Counted from the stretch's first letter, positions 27,859 to 36,869 are shown. The stretch is DNA of 64,000 bases from Paraburkholderia atlantica (GCF_009362785.1 NZ_WHNQ01000002.1:426296-490295), one strand, 5' to 3'. The notes: generated from the sequence alone by a model not told the origin. Numbers and translations: made by a program.

Positions 27859-30078
27859 ATGTCCTCCTCGCCCTCCCCGTCGACCGCGCGCCCCGCGTCG
27901 TTCGCCGCGCTCTACGAAGCCGCCGCCCACTGGGCGCGCACCGACGGCCTCGTGTGGATGTATCTGTTCAAGTCGCTCGCCGCGTGTTTCCTCGCGCTCG
28001 GCATCGCGATGAAGCTCGATCTGCCGCAGCCGCGCACCGCGATGACCACCGTGTTCATCGTGATGCAGCCGCAAAGCGGCGCGGTGTTCGCGAAGAGCTT
28101 CTACCGGATCTGCGGCACGCTGGTCGGCCTGGTCGTGATGCTCGCGCTGATCGGCCTGTTCGCGCAACAGCCGGAGCTGTTCCTGATCACGACCGCGATC
28201 TGGGTCGGCATCTGCACCGCCGGCGCCGCGCGCAATCGCAACTTCCGTTCGTACGGCTTCGTGCTGGCGGGCTACACAGCCGCGCTGATCGGTATTCCCG
28301 CGTGGCAGCATCCCGACGGCGCGTTTCTCAGCGCGCTCACGCGGGTCGCGGAAGTCGTGATCGGCATCATCTGCGCGGGCGCGGTCAGCGGCCTCGTGTT
28401 TCCGCAGTTCGCCGGCCAGCAGATGCGCAGCACCGTGCGCGCGCGCTTCTCGTCCTTCGTCGAATACGTGTCGGCGTCGCTGGCCGGGCGCAACGACCGC
28501 GCGCAGATCGAGGCGACCAATGCGCGCTTCGTCGCCGACATCGTCGGCTTCGAGGCTGCGCGCAGCATGGCCATGTTCGAAGGTCCCGATTCGCGGATGC
28601 GCGGCGGGCGCCTCGCGCGTCTGAACAGCGAGTTCATGACCGCGTCGACGCGCTTTCATGCGCTGCATCAGCTGATGAACCGTCTGCGCGAGAACGGCAC
28701 GCACGGCGCGGCGATCGCGATCGCCGCGCTCGAGCCGTACTTCAAGGAGATTGCGCCGTTGCTCGCGAAGTCGGGCGAGCCGGTGCTGAGCGCAGCCGAC
28801 GCCGCGCACGCCGCGGCGCAGCTCGACACCTACAAGAGCGAATTGCCGAAGCGCGTGCGCGCGACGCGCGACGAGCTCGAAACGCACCCTGACGCGCCGC
28901 TGCTCGATTTCGACACCGGCGCCGAGTTGCTGTACCGCTTCATCGACGACCTGCACGCGTATGCGGCGACCTACGCGTCGCTCGCGGTCGACACGCACGC
29001 GCGCGAACGCTGGATCGAGCGCTATGAGCCGAAGACCAACGGGATCGCGGCTGGCGTCGCGGGCCTGCGCGCGGCCATCGTGATGCTGGTGCTCGGCGCG
29101 TTCTGGATCGCGACCGCGTGGCCGAGCGGCTCGACGCTGACGCTGGACGCGGCGGCCGTGTGCGCGCTCGCGTCGTCGTCGCCGGACCCGAAGCGCACCG
29201 CGTTCCAGATGGCCGGCGGCACGGTGCTCGCAACGCTGATGGGCATGACCGCGGTCTTCGGCGTGTATCCGCACATCGACGGCTTCGTGATGCTGTGCGT
29301 CGCGCTCACGCCGTTCCTGCTGCTCGGCGTGTTCATGACCACGCGTGCGAAGCTCGCGGGATACGGCATCGGCTACTGCATCTTTTTCTGCTTCCTCGCC
29401 GGCCCCGACAACGTGATCCACTACGACCCGAGTTCGTTCATGAACGACGCGCTCGCGCTGGTGCTGTCGATGCTGGTGGCGTCGATCGCGTTCGCGGTGC
29501 TGCTGCCGCCGTCCACGCCGTGGCTGCGCAACCGCCTGCTCGTCGACTTGCGCCGCCAGGTGGTGCTGGCTGGCCGCGCCGGTCTTGCGCGCGTGCGCTC
29601 ACGCTTCGAAAGCGGCGCGCGCGATCTGATGTTCCAGATCAACTCGCTGTCGCAGAACGAACCCGAAACGAAGCGCGACACGCTGCGCTGGCTGTTTTCG
29701 GTGTTGGAGGTCGGCAACGCGGTGATCGACCTGCGCCGCGAAATCGCGACGCTGCCCAACGAGCCGCGCTACCACAAATCGGCACCGTGGCGCGTCGCGC
29801 TGCGTGCGCTGCGCGATGCGCTCGCCGCGCTGTTCGAGCGGCCGCGGGAGCGGCACTTCGAACGCGCGCTCGCGGCGACCGCCGATGCGATCGCGCAAGT
29901 ACAGCAGCTGATGGCCGGCTTCACGCCATCGCGCGAAGAACGCCATCAGCTGCTGCGCATCCTCAGTCAATTGCATTTCATCCGTACCGCGCTACTCGAT
30001 CCGCAGTCGCCGCTCGCCTCGGCGATCGGCACGCGCGCGGACACATCAGAAGAAGAAGGAACTCCTCATGCCGCGTGA
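27859..30078 (+). CDS. FUSC family inner-membrane exporter, AaeB-like
   Basis: This is an inner-membrane protein of 739 residues with two clusters of about five hydrophobic spans (residues 35-190 and 395-540) separated by soluble regions, the aromatic acid exporter layout. It contains KLDLPQPRTAMTTVFIVMQPQSGAVFAKS and YHKSAPWRVALRALRDAL. With the DUF1656 and HlyD-like genes it matches the E. coli AaeB-AaeX-AaeA p-hydroxybenzoate efflux set. The substrate in this organism is unknown. It starts nine bases after the NodT gene. Confidence 0.9.
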   Translation: MSSSPSPSTARPASFAALYEAAAHWARTDGLVWMYLFKSLAACFLALGIAMKLDLPQPRTAMTTVFIVMQPQSGAVFAKSFYRICGTLVGLVVMLALIGLFAQQPELFLITTAIWVGICTAGAARNRNFRSYGFVLAGYTAALIGIPAWQHPDGAFLSALTRVAEVVIGIICAGAVSGLVFPQFAGQQMRSTVRARFSSFVEYVSASLAGRNDRAQIEATNARFVADIVGFEAARSMAMFEGPDSRMRGGRLARLNSEFMTASTRFHALHQLMNRLRENGTHGAAIAIAALEPYFKEIAPLLAKSGEPVLSAADAAHAAAQLDTYKSELPKRVRATRDELETHPDAPLLDFDTGAELLYRFIDDLHAYAATYASLAVDTHARERWIERYEPKTNGIAAGVAGLRAAIVMLVLGAFWIATAWPSGSTLTLDAAAVCALASSSPDPKRTAFQMAGGTVLATLMGMTAVFGVYPHIDGFVMLCVALTPFLLLGVFMTTRAKLAGYGIGYCIFFCFLAGPDNVIHYDPSSFMNDALALVLSMLVASIAFAVLLPPSTPWLRNRLLVDLRRQVVLAGRAGLARVRSRFESGARDLMFQINSLSQNEPETKRDTLRWLFSVLEVGNAVIDLRREIATLPNEPRYHKSAPWRVALRALRDALAALFERPRERHFERALAATADAIAQVQQLMAGFTPSREERHQLLRILSQLHFIRTALLDPQSPLASAIGTRADTSEEEGTPHAA

Positions 30079-30268
30079 TATCGCCGTGCTCGATGCCTAC
30101 GTGCCGGCCATTCTGCTGCTGTTCATCGCGGGTGCCGCGCTGACCTGGCTACTGGATCGCGTGATCGCCTATACGGGCCTGTATCGCGTGGTGTGGCACC
30201 CCTCCCTGTTCCGGGCCAGCTTGCTCGTGTCCGTGTGCGGCCTTCTCGGCCTCGCCGTTTATCGTTGA
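30068..30268 (+). CDS. DUF1656 membrane protein, AaeX-like
   Basis: This is a 66-residue protein with two hydrophobic spans (about 11-33 and 47-64), matching DUF1656, the AaeX family of aromatic acid efflux operons. It starts MPRDIAVLDAYVPAILLL and has YRVVWHPSLF between the spans. Its start overlaps the FUSC stop by 11 bases, and GAAGGA lies upstream, so translation is coupled. Its role beside AaeA and AaeB is not defined. Confidence 0.88.
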   Translation: MPRDIAVLDAYVPAILLLFIAGAALTWLLDRVIAYTGLYRVVWHPSLFRASLLVSVCGLLGLAVYR

Positions 30269-30281
30269 TCAGAGTCGAAAC

Positions 30282-31181
30282 ATGACCATCCGAAATCTTG
30301 TGGGCTTCATCGCGACAGCCGTCATTTTCATCGTCGCGATCCTGATTGGCCGCGTGCTGTGGGTCCATTACATGGACGAACCGTGGACGCGCGACGGCCG
30401 CGTGCGCGCCCAGATCGTCAACGTCGCGCCGGACGTGTCGGGCGCGATCGTCGATCTGCCGGTCAAGGACAACCAGTTCGTGAAGAAGGGCGACCTGCTG
30501 ATGCAGATCGATCCGTCGCACTACCAGATCGCGGTCGAGCAGGCGCAGGCCGCGGTGGCCGCGCGCAAGGCTGAATTGCAGATGAAGCGCGACGACGCGC
30601 AACGGCGTGCGGACATGGACTCGCAGGTGGTGTCGAAGGAAAGCCGCGAAAACGCGACGCACACCGCGTCCGCCGCCGGTGCCGCCTATCAGCAGGCGCT
30701 CGCCGCACTCGACGCCGCGAAGCTGAACCTCGAGCGCACGCGCGTCGTGTCGCCGGTCGATGGCTATGTGACGAACCTCTCGGTGTTCCGCGGCGACTAT
30801 GCGACCGCCGGCGCCGCGAAGCTCGCGATCGTCGATAGTCACTCGTTCTGGGTGTATGGCTATTTCGAGGAAACCAAACTGCCGCACGTGCGCATCGGCG
30901 ATCAGGCCGAAGTGCGGCTGATGAGCGGCGGCACGCTGCAAGGCCACGTGGAGAGCATCTCGCGCGGCATCTACGACCGCGACAATCCGCAAAGCCACGA
31001 ACTGCTCGCGGACGTGAATCCGACCTTCAACTGGGTGCGCCTCGCGCAGCGCGTGCCGGTGCGCGTGAAAATCGACTCGGTGCCGGCCGATGTGATGCTG
31101 GCGGCGGGCACGACCTGCACGGTGGTCGTGCGGCCGGGGACGGGGTCCAACTCCCACTTCGCGTCGGCCAACGCGAGCTGA
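30282..31181 (+). CDS. HlyD family efflux adaptor, AaeA-like
   Basis: This is a periplasmic membrane-fusion protein of 299 residues that links the inner-membrane exporter to the NodT channel. It has an N-terminal anchor helix (residues 5-27), the lipoyl/barrel half-motifs (PDVSGAIVDLPVKDNQFVKKGDLL, VVSPVDGYVTNLSVFRGDYA) and a coiled-coil between them (QAQAAVAARKAELQ). It is the last gene of the efflux operon. A shortened copy of its 3' third is found at 34511-34777, across an inserted cassette. Confidence 0.92.
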   Translation: MTIRNLVGFIATAVIFIVAILIGRVLWVHYMDEPWTRDGRVRAQIVNVAPDVSGAIVDLPVKDNQFVKKGDLLMQIDPSHYQIAVEQAQAAVAARKAELQMKRDDAQRRADMDSQVVSKESRENATHTASAAGAAYQQALAALDAAKLNLERTRVVSPVDGYVTNLSVFRGDYATAGAAKLAIVDSHSFWVYGYFEETKLPHVRIGDQAEVRLMSGGTLQGHVESISRGIYDRDNPQSHELLADVNPTFNWVRLAQRVPVRVKIDSVPADVMLAAGTTCTVVVRPGTGSNSHFASANAS

Positions 31182-31245
31182 CGAGCGCGTCGTTTTTTAT
31201 AGCCGGAACTGCCTCATCGTCGTCTTCAGCACTATCCGCCTTGTC
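30769..31245 (+). repeat. Left copy of a direct repeat flanking the lipase-ankyrin cassette
   Basis: The 3' part of the hlyD-like gene and about 50 bases beyond it are repeated, with divergence, at 34511-34836. The right copy lacks about 125 bases that correspond to roughly 30914-31038 here. Within this left copy, 31195-31245 resembles the 3' end of the chemoreceptor gene: on the minus strand it still encodes QFRL followed by a stop. This copy therefore reproduces the whole hlyD/chemoreceptor junction. Confidence 0.85.
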
Positions 31246-31295
31246 GTGTGCGAGGCGGTTAAGAACTTCGAACCTCTCGCCAGCGTGAAGCTGCG

Positions 31296-32114
31296 TCAAG
31301 GCAGCGGAAGCTTGCTGTCATCGAGCCGGCGCGGAGGATTGGCTCCCCAACGTGCTTTGACCTGTTCCGGAGTCTCGGGAGGCCATTTCACGCCCATTCT
31401 GATGATGCGGTCCCGGATTTCGACCAGTTTGACACCTGATTCGGAGGTGGGGCCTACATGTTCCATTTGCGATTCCAATTGTCTCGGAAACGAGATTCCA
31501 TTGATGTTGTAAGTGTTCGGGTTTGCCCCGTGATCGAGAAGGTAATTGACTGCCCCGGTGTCATAGCCAGTTAGCGCTTCGTAGAGAGATGTGTTGCGCA
31601 ACGAATCGCGCCGGTCCACATCCGCGCCACGCTCCACCAGCAGCTGGAGTGAGCTCAATTTACGATCGCTTGTAACAAAGAAAACGATGGGTCTGCGGCC
31701 CTCGATCATGGTGTTGGGATCAACCCCACCGTCCAGCATCGCGCGCAGGAATTCCGGGTGCGCGCTGTTGAGCATGGCCCCGAGCGGCTCACCAAAATCC
31801 GGCACTTCCTGCAAGGGATCGGCTCCGGCCTTCACCACCTCCGACATAACCGCAAGCCGATGCGGGTCGCGCTGCAATGCTTCCTGAAACGCAAAAAACA
31901 GCATCGTGATGTTCTTGCGTCCGGGCGTGTTCAGGTCAGTCTTCGGTGCCAGTCGCCGGACCTGCTCCATGTCGCCTCGCTCGATGGCCTGCGCCAGTTC
32001 GAGTTGCGGGCCGCTAAAGAAATCAGTGGCGGGAAATTTCTTCATTGCATGAACCGCAGGGGATAGCGCCAGTAACAGCACCGGCACGATCAGGATTCGG
32101 CTGAGTGTTTTCAT
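31296..32114 (-). CDS. Exported ankyrin-repeat protein, paralogue 1, candidate immunity protein
   Basis: This is a 272-residue protein with a Sec signal peptide (MKTLSRILIVPVLLLALSP, cleavage after AVHA) and four to five degenerate ankyrin repeats (LAQAIERGDMEQVRRLAP, VVKAGADPLQE, RAMLDGGVDPN, LLVERGADVDRRD, LLDHGANPN). It is nearly identical to the next gene over residues 1-125 and at the C-terminus, but differs in the middle (about 130-235). It is third in the lipase-ankyrin-ankyrin set. Exported ankyrin proteins after a lipase are a common immunity arrangement in type VI effector loci; function here is inferred. Confidence 0.85.
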   Translation of the reverse strand: MKTLSRILIVPVLLLALSPAVHAMKKFPATDFFSGPQLELAQAIERGDMEQVRRLAPKTDLNTPGRKNITMLFFAFQEALQRDPHRLAVMSEVVKAGADPLQEVPDFGEPLGAMLNSAHPEFLRAMLDGGVDPNTMIEGRRPIVFFVTSDRKLSSLQLLVERGADVDRRDSLRNTSLYEALTGYDTGAVNYLLDHGANPNTYNINGISFPRQLESQMEHVGPTSESGVKLVEIRDRIIRMGVKWPPETPEQVKARWGANPPRRLDDSKLPLP

Positions 32115-32252
32115 CGCTTTCAGCCTCGTTATTCGTGTGCGAGGCGGTCCAAATAATCCTACCCACTCGCCAGCGTGAAGCGCTCGCCAAACAGGATGGC
32201 GAACCGGTTCATCGCGGACCTCCAGTCGAAGCGTGCCGCTTCGGTCTCTGCC

Positions 32253-33074
32253 TCAAGGCAGCGGAAGCTTGCTGTCATCGAGCCGGCGCGGAGGATTGGC
32301 TCCCCAATGTGCCTTTATCTGTTCCGGAGTCTCGGGAGGCCATTTCACGCCCATCCTGATGATGCGATCCCGGATTTGGACTAGCTTCCTGGAGGCCGGC
32401 GAATCAGGCGCGGGGGCGTTTCTGTCGATGTCATGAGAAAGCGCGAATGGGAACGATACGCCGTTGATGTTGTACGTGGACGGGTTCGCGCCGTGATCGA
32501 GAAGGTAGTCGATCTGGTCGAGTGCGTTGTTCATTAATGCTTCAAATAGCACTGAATTACGCAACGAATCGCGCCGGTTCACATTCGCGCCACGCTCCAC
32601 CAGCAGCTTGAGTGAGCCGGATGTCGACTCCTTTGCAACATCAAAAATTATCGGGGTGCCTTCTGAAATCAAATTTGGATCAACACCGCCGTCCAGCATG
32701 GCACGCAGGAATTCCGGGTGAGAGCTGTTGAGCATGACTCCGAGCGGGTCACCAAAATCCGGCACTTCCTGCAAAGGATCGGCTCCGGCCTTCACCACCT
32801 CCGACGCAACCGCGAGCCGATGCGGGTCGCGCTGCAACGCCTCCTGAAACGCAAAAAACAGCATCGTCATGTTCTTGCGCCCAGGCGTGTTCAGGTCCGT
32901 CTTCGGTGCCAGTCGCCGGACCTGCTCCATGTCGCCGCGTTCGATGGCCTGCGCCAGTTCGAGTTGCGGGCCGCTAAAGAAATCAGTGGCGGGAAATTTT
33001 TTCATTGCATGAACCACAGGGGATAGCGCCAGTAACAGCACCGGCAGGGTAAGGATTCGGCTGAGTCTTTTCAT
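32253..33074 (-). CDS. Exported ankyrin-repeat protein, paralogue 2, candidate immunity protein
   Basis: This is a 273-residue tandem paralogue of the preceding entry with the same signal peptide and repeat layout. The central region reads NLISEGTPIIFDVAKESTS instead of NTMIEGRRPIVFFVTSDRK and has a different stretch near residues 220-240. It starts 14 bases after the lipase-like gene stop, so it is probably co-translated with it and would be the cognate immunity protein. Its upstream GAGG site is identical to that of paralogue 1. The 138 bases between the paralogues still carry fragments of the shared flanking sequence. Confidence 0.85.
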   Translation of the reverse strand: MKRLSRILTLPVLLLALSPVVHAMKKFPATDFFSGPQLELAQAIERGDMEQVRRLAPKTDLNTPGRKNMTMLFFAFQEALQRDPHRLAVASEVVKAGADPLQEVPDFGDPLGVMLNSSHPEFLRAMLDGGVDPNLISEGTPIIFDVAKESTSGSLKLLVERGANVNRRDSLRNSVLFEALMNNALDQIDYLLDHGANPSTYNINGVSFPFALSHDIDRNAPAPDSPASRKLVQIRDRIIRMGVKWPPETPEQIKAHWGANPPRRLDDSKLPLP

Positions 33075-33088
33075 CGCTTTCAGCCTCG

Positions 33089-34405
33089 TTATGACAGTGT
33101 TTCAAGTACGGTGATGTCCTCCGCCTTCTGCTGCTCGATGCCGTCAATTGCCTGCGTGATGAAGTGCCGCGACACGGGCGAGCCGCTGCCGGGAAGGAGA
33201 TAGGGAGTACCGGCTGCACCGGGCAGCGGCGTCCAGGTCTGTGCGACGGTCAGAATGTCGCCGTTCACATGGTAGGCATTGATGTTCGATGGCGTGACCT
33301 GGCCGCCGTAGTGTTCGACCGTCTTCGGGTGCAGACCGGCGGCGTTGAAGCTCCAGCATTCCTTGCCGCTGGCGACGGATGCAGCCGAACACAGGCCACC
33401 GCCCAGCGAGTGACCTGTGATGTCGATAGGTTCTGTTGAGAAGGCTAAATTCTTACCTATATTGACGGCTCTGTTGTAATAGGGCGATTCCATATCCACG
33501 CTCTGGCTGAGGTTGTTCGACCAGTCGGCCAGACTCGTCATTTCGGTTCCCTTGAACGCGAGGGCGGGCTTCATATCGTTACCGAAGACCGTCGCATCCG
33601 GTTCGTATAGTTGCGCCCTGAAGTCCGAACCCTTGATCTTCAGGTCTTTTGGCTTCAAGCCATACCGATCCAGAAACTCCCTATCCCCGCTGCGGTTCGC
33701 CCACCCTTCGGGCACCGGCCCGGACGGCTCGTAGACATGATCGGAGAGTCTGGCCTTCTCCACCGCTACATTGTTGCGCGCGAGCCGTTCAGCCGCCGCC
33801 CGCACGCGCCCGGACATGGCCGCATTGCCCGCCACAATCAGCGCCTTGCGTGTCTGCCACCGCTGGGCCTTGGTCAGTGCCTGTGGTATCTCGATGTGTG
33901 TCGGTGTCGCCCTGGCTGCGCGCGCAGCGGCTAACCGAGCTTGCCAGGTGGCGGGATCATACTGGACGGACCGAATGGGTTCGCCGTCCGGATGACTGCC
34001 GGTCCTCGCTACGGGATTCCTTAGCGGCGTGCTGCGGTAAGGTGACGGAAACAGGCCATTACGCGGACCTCCAATGGCAAGCAGGTTACCCCGGCGAACC
34101 TCTTCGAGAAGAGCAACGATGACCCACCAGCCATCGGTGTCAGGGTTGCGGTGCCGCGCGCTATAAAAAAACAGCCAGCCACTCTTCTGGATACGCCTGA
34201 CCAGTTCCCGGTCCTCCTCCCACTCCCTGTGATTCAGTGCGGCAATCTCAAGAAATTCCCGGGTCTCCGCCCTGGCCTTCTGACGGTCTGCTGCCTTGCC
34301 GAGGCACGCCTTATAGTGCCATTCGTCACAGATGACATAACAGGCACCCGGTGGCCGCTGGCAGAACAGCTCCACGGAGTGCATCTCAAATACGGACAGG
34401 GACAT
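33089..34405 (-). CDS. Lipase-like protein with GHSLGGG motif, candidate secreted effector
   Basis: This is a 438-residue protein without a signal peptide. Residues about 1-180 are an unrecognised domain (LLAIGGPRNGLFPSPYRST). Residues about 250-438 resemble a class 3 lipase: ALAFKGTEMTSLADWSNNL, then DITGHSLGGGLCSAA with the nucleophile serine near residue 334, an aspartate in HVNGDILT and a histidine in VSRHFITQ as possible triad partners. The next two genes encode exported ankyrin proteins, the usual type VI phospholipase effector-immunity order. The start lacks a clear ribosome-binding site, and an in-frame TAG lies six codons upstream. No vgrG, PAAR or adaptor gene is near, so it is an orphan. 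Confidence 0.75.
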   Translation of the reverse strand: MSLSVFEMHSVELFCQRPPGACYVICDEWHYKACLGKAADRQKARAETREFLEIAALNHREWEEDRELVRRIQKSGWLFFYSARHRNPDTDGWWVIVALLEEVRRGNLLAIGGPRNGLFPSPYRSTPLRNPVARTGSHPDGEPIRSVQYDPATWQARLAAARAARATPTHIEIPQALTKAQRWQTRKALIVAGNAAMSGRVRAAAERLARNNVAVEKARLSDHVYEPSGPVPEGWANRSGDREFLDRYGLKPKDLKIKGSDFRAQLYEPDATVFGNDMKPALAFKGTEMTSLADWSNNLSQSVDMESPYYNRAVNIGKNLAFSTEPIDITGHSLGGGLCSAASVASGKECWSFNAAGLHPKTVEHYGGQVTPSNINAYHVNGDILTVAQTWTPLPGAAGTPYLLPGSGSPVSRHFITQAIDGIEQQKAEDITVLETLS

Positions 34406-34510
34406 AGGTGTGTCGATGGTCTATCTGAAGTCGCTGCCGGAGTTGACAGCAGTCAGATAATTACCGTGCGACAGGCAGTCCGTACATGGGCGACTGCCCA
34501 AAATCGGCTT

Positions 34511-34777
34511 TCGATGAACCTCGCGGTGTTCGGCTGCGACTATGCGACCGCCGGCGCCGCGAAGCTCGCGATCGTCGATAGTCACTCGTTCTGGGTGTAT
34601 GGCTATTTCGAGGAAGCCAGGCTGCCGCACGTGCGCGTCAGCGATCCGGCCGAAGTGCCTCGCGCAGCGCGTGCCTGTGCGCGTGAAGATCGACTCGATG
34701 CCGGCTGATGTGATGCCGGCGACGGGCATGACCTGCACGGTGGTCGTGCGGCCGGGAACGGGCCTCGGCTCCCACCG
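34511..34777 (+). pseudogene. Remnant of the hlyD-like gene (right direct-repeat copy)
   Basis: Bases about 34511-34777 match the 3' third of the intact gene at 30769-31150, including the stretch encoding DYATAGAAKLAIVDSHSFWV. About 125 bases are missing after EVR-equivalent codons, with a 2-base GC microhomology at the junction, and this shifts the frame. The N-terminal two thirds are absent. It lies directly before the 3' end of the chemoreceptor gene, where the intact hlyD end would be expected. The 105 bases between it and the lipase gene show no feature. Confidence 0.85.
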
Positions 34778-34786
34778 CGCCGCTTT

Positions 34787-36388
34787 CTACAGCCGGAACT
34801 GCCCCACCATCGCCTTCAGCCCGAGCGCCTGATCGTCGAGCGAGCGGGCCGCGGCGGTGGCCTCCTCCACCAGCGCGGCGTTCTGCTGCGTGCCCGCGTC
34901 CATCTGCGTGACCGCGAGATTGATCGCCTCGATGCCGGCGCTCTGCTCGGACGACGCCGCCGAAATCTCGCCGATGATGTCGGTCACGCGCTTCACCGCC
35001 TTCACGACTTCGTCCATCGTCTGACCGGCGTCCGCGGCGAGCGTCGAGCCGTTTCCGACGCGCTCGACCGACGTCTGAATCAAGCCCTTGATCTCCTTCG
35101 CGGCCGCAGCACTCCGTTGCGCCAGATTGCGCACTTCCGCCGCGACCACCGAAAAGCCGCGCCCCTCCTCGCCCGCGCGCGCCGCCTCGACGGCCGCGTT
35201 CAGCGCGAGGATGTTGGTCTGGAACGCGATCCCCTCGATCACGCCGATGATGTCGCCGATGCTGCGCGCGCTGTCGTTGATGTCGTTCATCGTCGCGACC
35301 ACGCGGCTCACGACCGCGCCGCCCTGCTCGGCGATCTCCGACGCGTTGTTCGCGAGCGTGCTCGCCTGCTTCGCGTTGTCGGCGTTCTGACGCACCGTCG
35401 ACGTCAGCTGTTCCATGCTGCTCGCGGTGCGCTCGAGCGCGAGCGCCTGCTGCTCGGTACGTTGCGACAGGTCCAGGTTGCCCATCGAAATCTGCCCGGA
35501 CGCGGTCGCGATCGCATCGGCGCTCGATGCGATGTCGGCGACCGTCGTCGCGAGTCCGCTTTGCATGTCGGACAGCGCGAACAGCATGCTCGAACGGTCC
35601 TTGCCGCCGAGCGCGATGCGATTCGACAGATCGCCCGCGGCGATGCGGCGCGCGATTTCCTTCGCGTACGCCGGCTCGCCGCCGAGCTGCGAGGTGAGCC
35701 GCCGCACGACCCACGCGGCGATGCCGAACGCGAGCACGATCAGCGCGAGCGTCATCACCGCGATCATCACGAACGACGACTGGTAGATGAAGCCGGACGC
35801 GTCGATCGTTGCCTTCGCGGCGGTGCCGCGCTGGGTGACGAGTTCGTCGACGAGCTTTTCGAGCTTGCCGGTTTCGACGAGCAGCGACACGTCCTGGGTG
35901 CCGACCTGCCAGTTCATCTGCGACAGATCGAGCGGCTGCGCTTTGACCAGCGTGACGAAGTCGCGCAGATGGGTGCTCCAGATCCCGATCGCCGCGGCAA
36001 ACGCCTTCTGCGCGCCGACCGCCTTCGCGTCGGACGGATCGACGTACTGCTGCAGCGTGCGCAGTTGCTCGTTCAGTCCGGCGAGGCCGCGTTCGATGTC
36101 GGCGCCGAGCTCGTCGCGCTCCTTCGCGGTGGTTGCGGTCAGCAACATCTTCTGCGCGCGGCTCGCGCGCAGCATGTAGCCGCGCGCTTCCTCGGCGGCG
36201 CGACTCGCGACGTGACCCTGGTCGTAGATCGATTGCGCGGACGCGTTCAGCCGGCCGATCTGCAGCAGCGAAAACACGCCGATCAGCAACGTGCCGGCGA
36301 GCAGGATCGCAAACGCGATCCGCAGCGTCGCCTTTACCGACAGGCCGTTGAACTTCGTTGCCGCCGCGCTCTGTGCCACTGCTTCCAT
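34787..36388 (-). CDS. Methyl-accepting chemotaxis protein
   Basis: This is an inner-membrane chemoreceptor of 533 residues. Spans lie at about 24-46 and 190-212 and enclose a periplasmic four-helix-bundle-like sensor of about 145 residues. A HAMP region (RRIAAGDLSNRIAL) and the signalling coiled-coil with the hairpin tip EGIAFQTNILALNAAVEAARAGE follow. It ends QALGLKAMVGQFRL and has no NWETF-type CheR tether. The ligand is unknown. The ATG at 36388 is chosen; a TTG three codons upstream is possible. A degenerate duplicate of its last dozen codons lies at 31195-31245. Confidence 0.93.
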   Translation of the reverse strand: MEAVAQSAAATKFNGLSVKATLRIAFAILLAGTLLIGVFSLLQIGRLNASAQSIYDQGHVASRAAEEARGYMLRASRAQKMLLTATTAKERDELGADIERGLAGLNEQLRTLQQYVDPSDAKAVGAQKAFAAAIGIWSTHLRDFVTLVKAQPLDLSQMNWQVGTQDVSLLVETGKLEKLVDELVTQRGTAAKATIDASGFIYQSSFVMIAVMTLALIVLAFGIAAWVVRRLTSQLGGEPAYAKEIARRIAAGDLSNRIALGGKDRSSMLFALSDMQSGLATTVADIASSADAIATASGQISMGNLDLSQRTEQQALALERTASSMEQLTSTVRQNADNAKQASTLANNASEIAEQGGAVVSRVVATMNDINDSARSIGDIIGVIEGIAFQTNILALNAAVEAARAGEEGRGFSVVAAEVRNLAQRSAAAAKEIKGLIQTSVERVGNGSTLAADAGQTMDEVVKAVKRVTDIIGEISAASSEQSAGIEAINLAVTQMDAGTQQNAALVEEATAAARSLDDQALGLKAMVGQFRL

Positions 36389-36869
36389 AGTCCCCAACCC
36401 CTACGTGTCGACGCGCCGGAAAGGTCGGTTCCGGCGTCCCCGCTTGTCTCTCCGGGTCTACGGCAGCCAGCCGCGCGATCTTGAATGTCGCGCGATCAGA
36501 CGGCGGCGGGTCGTGCGCCGCTTGCCGTTCCCGGTCCGATGTTCGACGCGCCGCTTCGTGAGCCGCGCAGTCGCGAGCGCTTTATACCGCAGACAAAAAC
36601 CCGCCAAAAATGCCTCGACGTGCGGGACAAGGTGATTTGCCCTTCAGCACTGAAAGCAAAGCCATCCTGCCCCATGTCCGATTCGCGACAAAACTTGTCC
36701 TTACAATTCGCAACGGCCACATTAAACTTCGGCTACATAGTCAAAACGCCGGTTGCCGCGACGAAATGCCGCGAAGCTTCGCAAAACGCGCCTACGAAGC
36801 GCGCTGCCCGCGCCGGTTCTGCACCCATTTTTTCCTCTCACCGTTTGCCCGATCCTTTTTTACTAGCGT
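36389..36869. other. Intergenic region between divergent chemoreceptor and MFS genes
   Basis: This 481-base region holds only short overlapping frames without family resemblance. The part beyond 36560 is AT-richer (GACAAAAACCCGCC, ACATTAAACTTCGGCTACAT) and probably contains the promoters. I looked for a flagellar sigma-28 promoter for the chemoreceptor and found no convincing one. Confidence 0.6.

Noticed and set aside
34406..34510. TTGACA at 34443-34448 as a plus-strand promoter.
   Set aside because: No -10 match occurs at 16-18 bases, and no gene starts downstream on the plus strand.
36389..36620. Flagellar sigma-28 promoter for the chemoreceptor.
   Set aside because: A TAAAG occurs on the minus strand near 36580, but no GCCGATAA-like box follows at the right distance.
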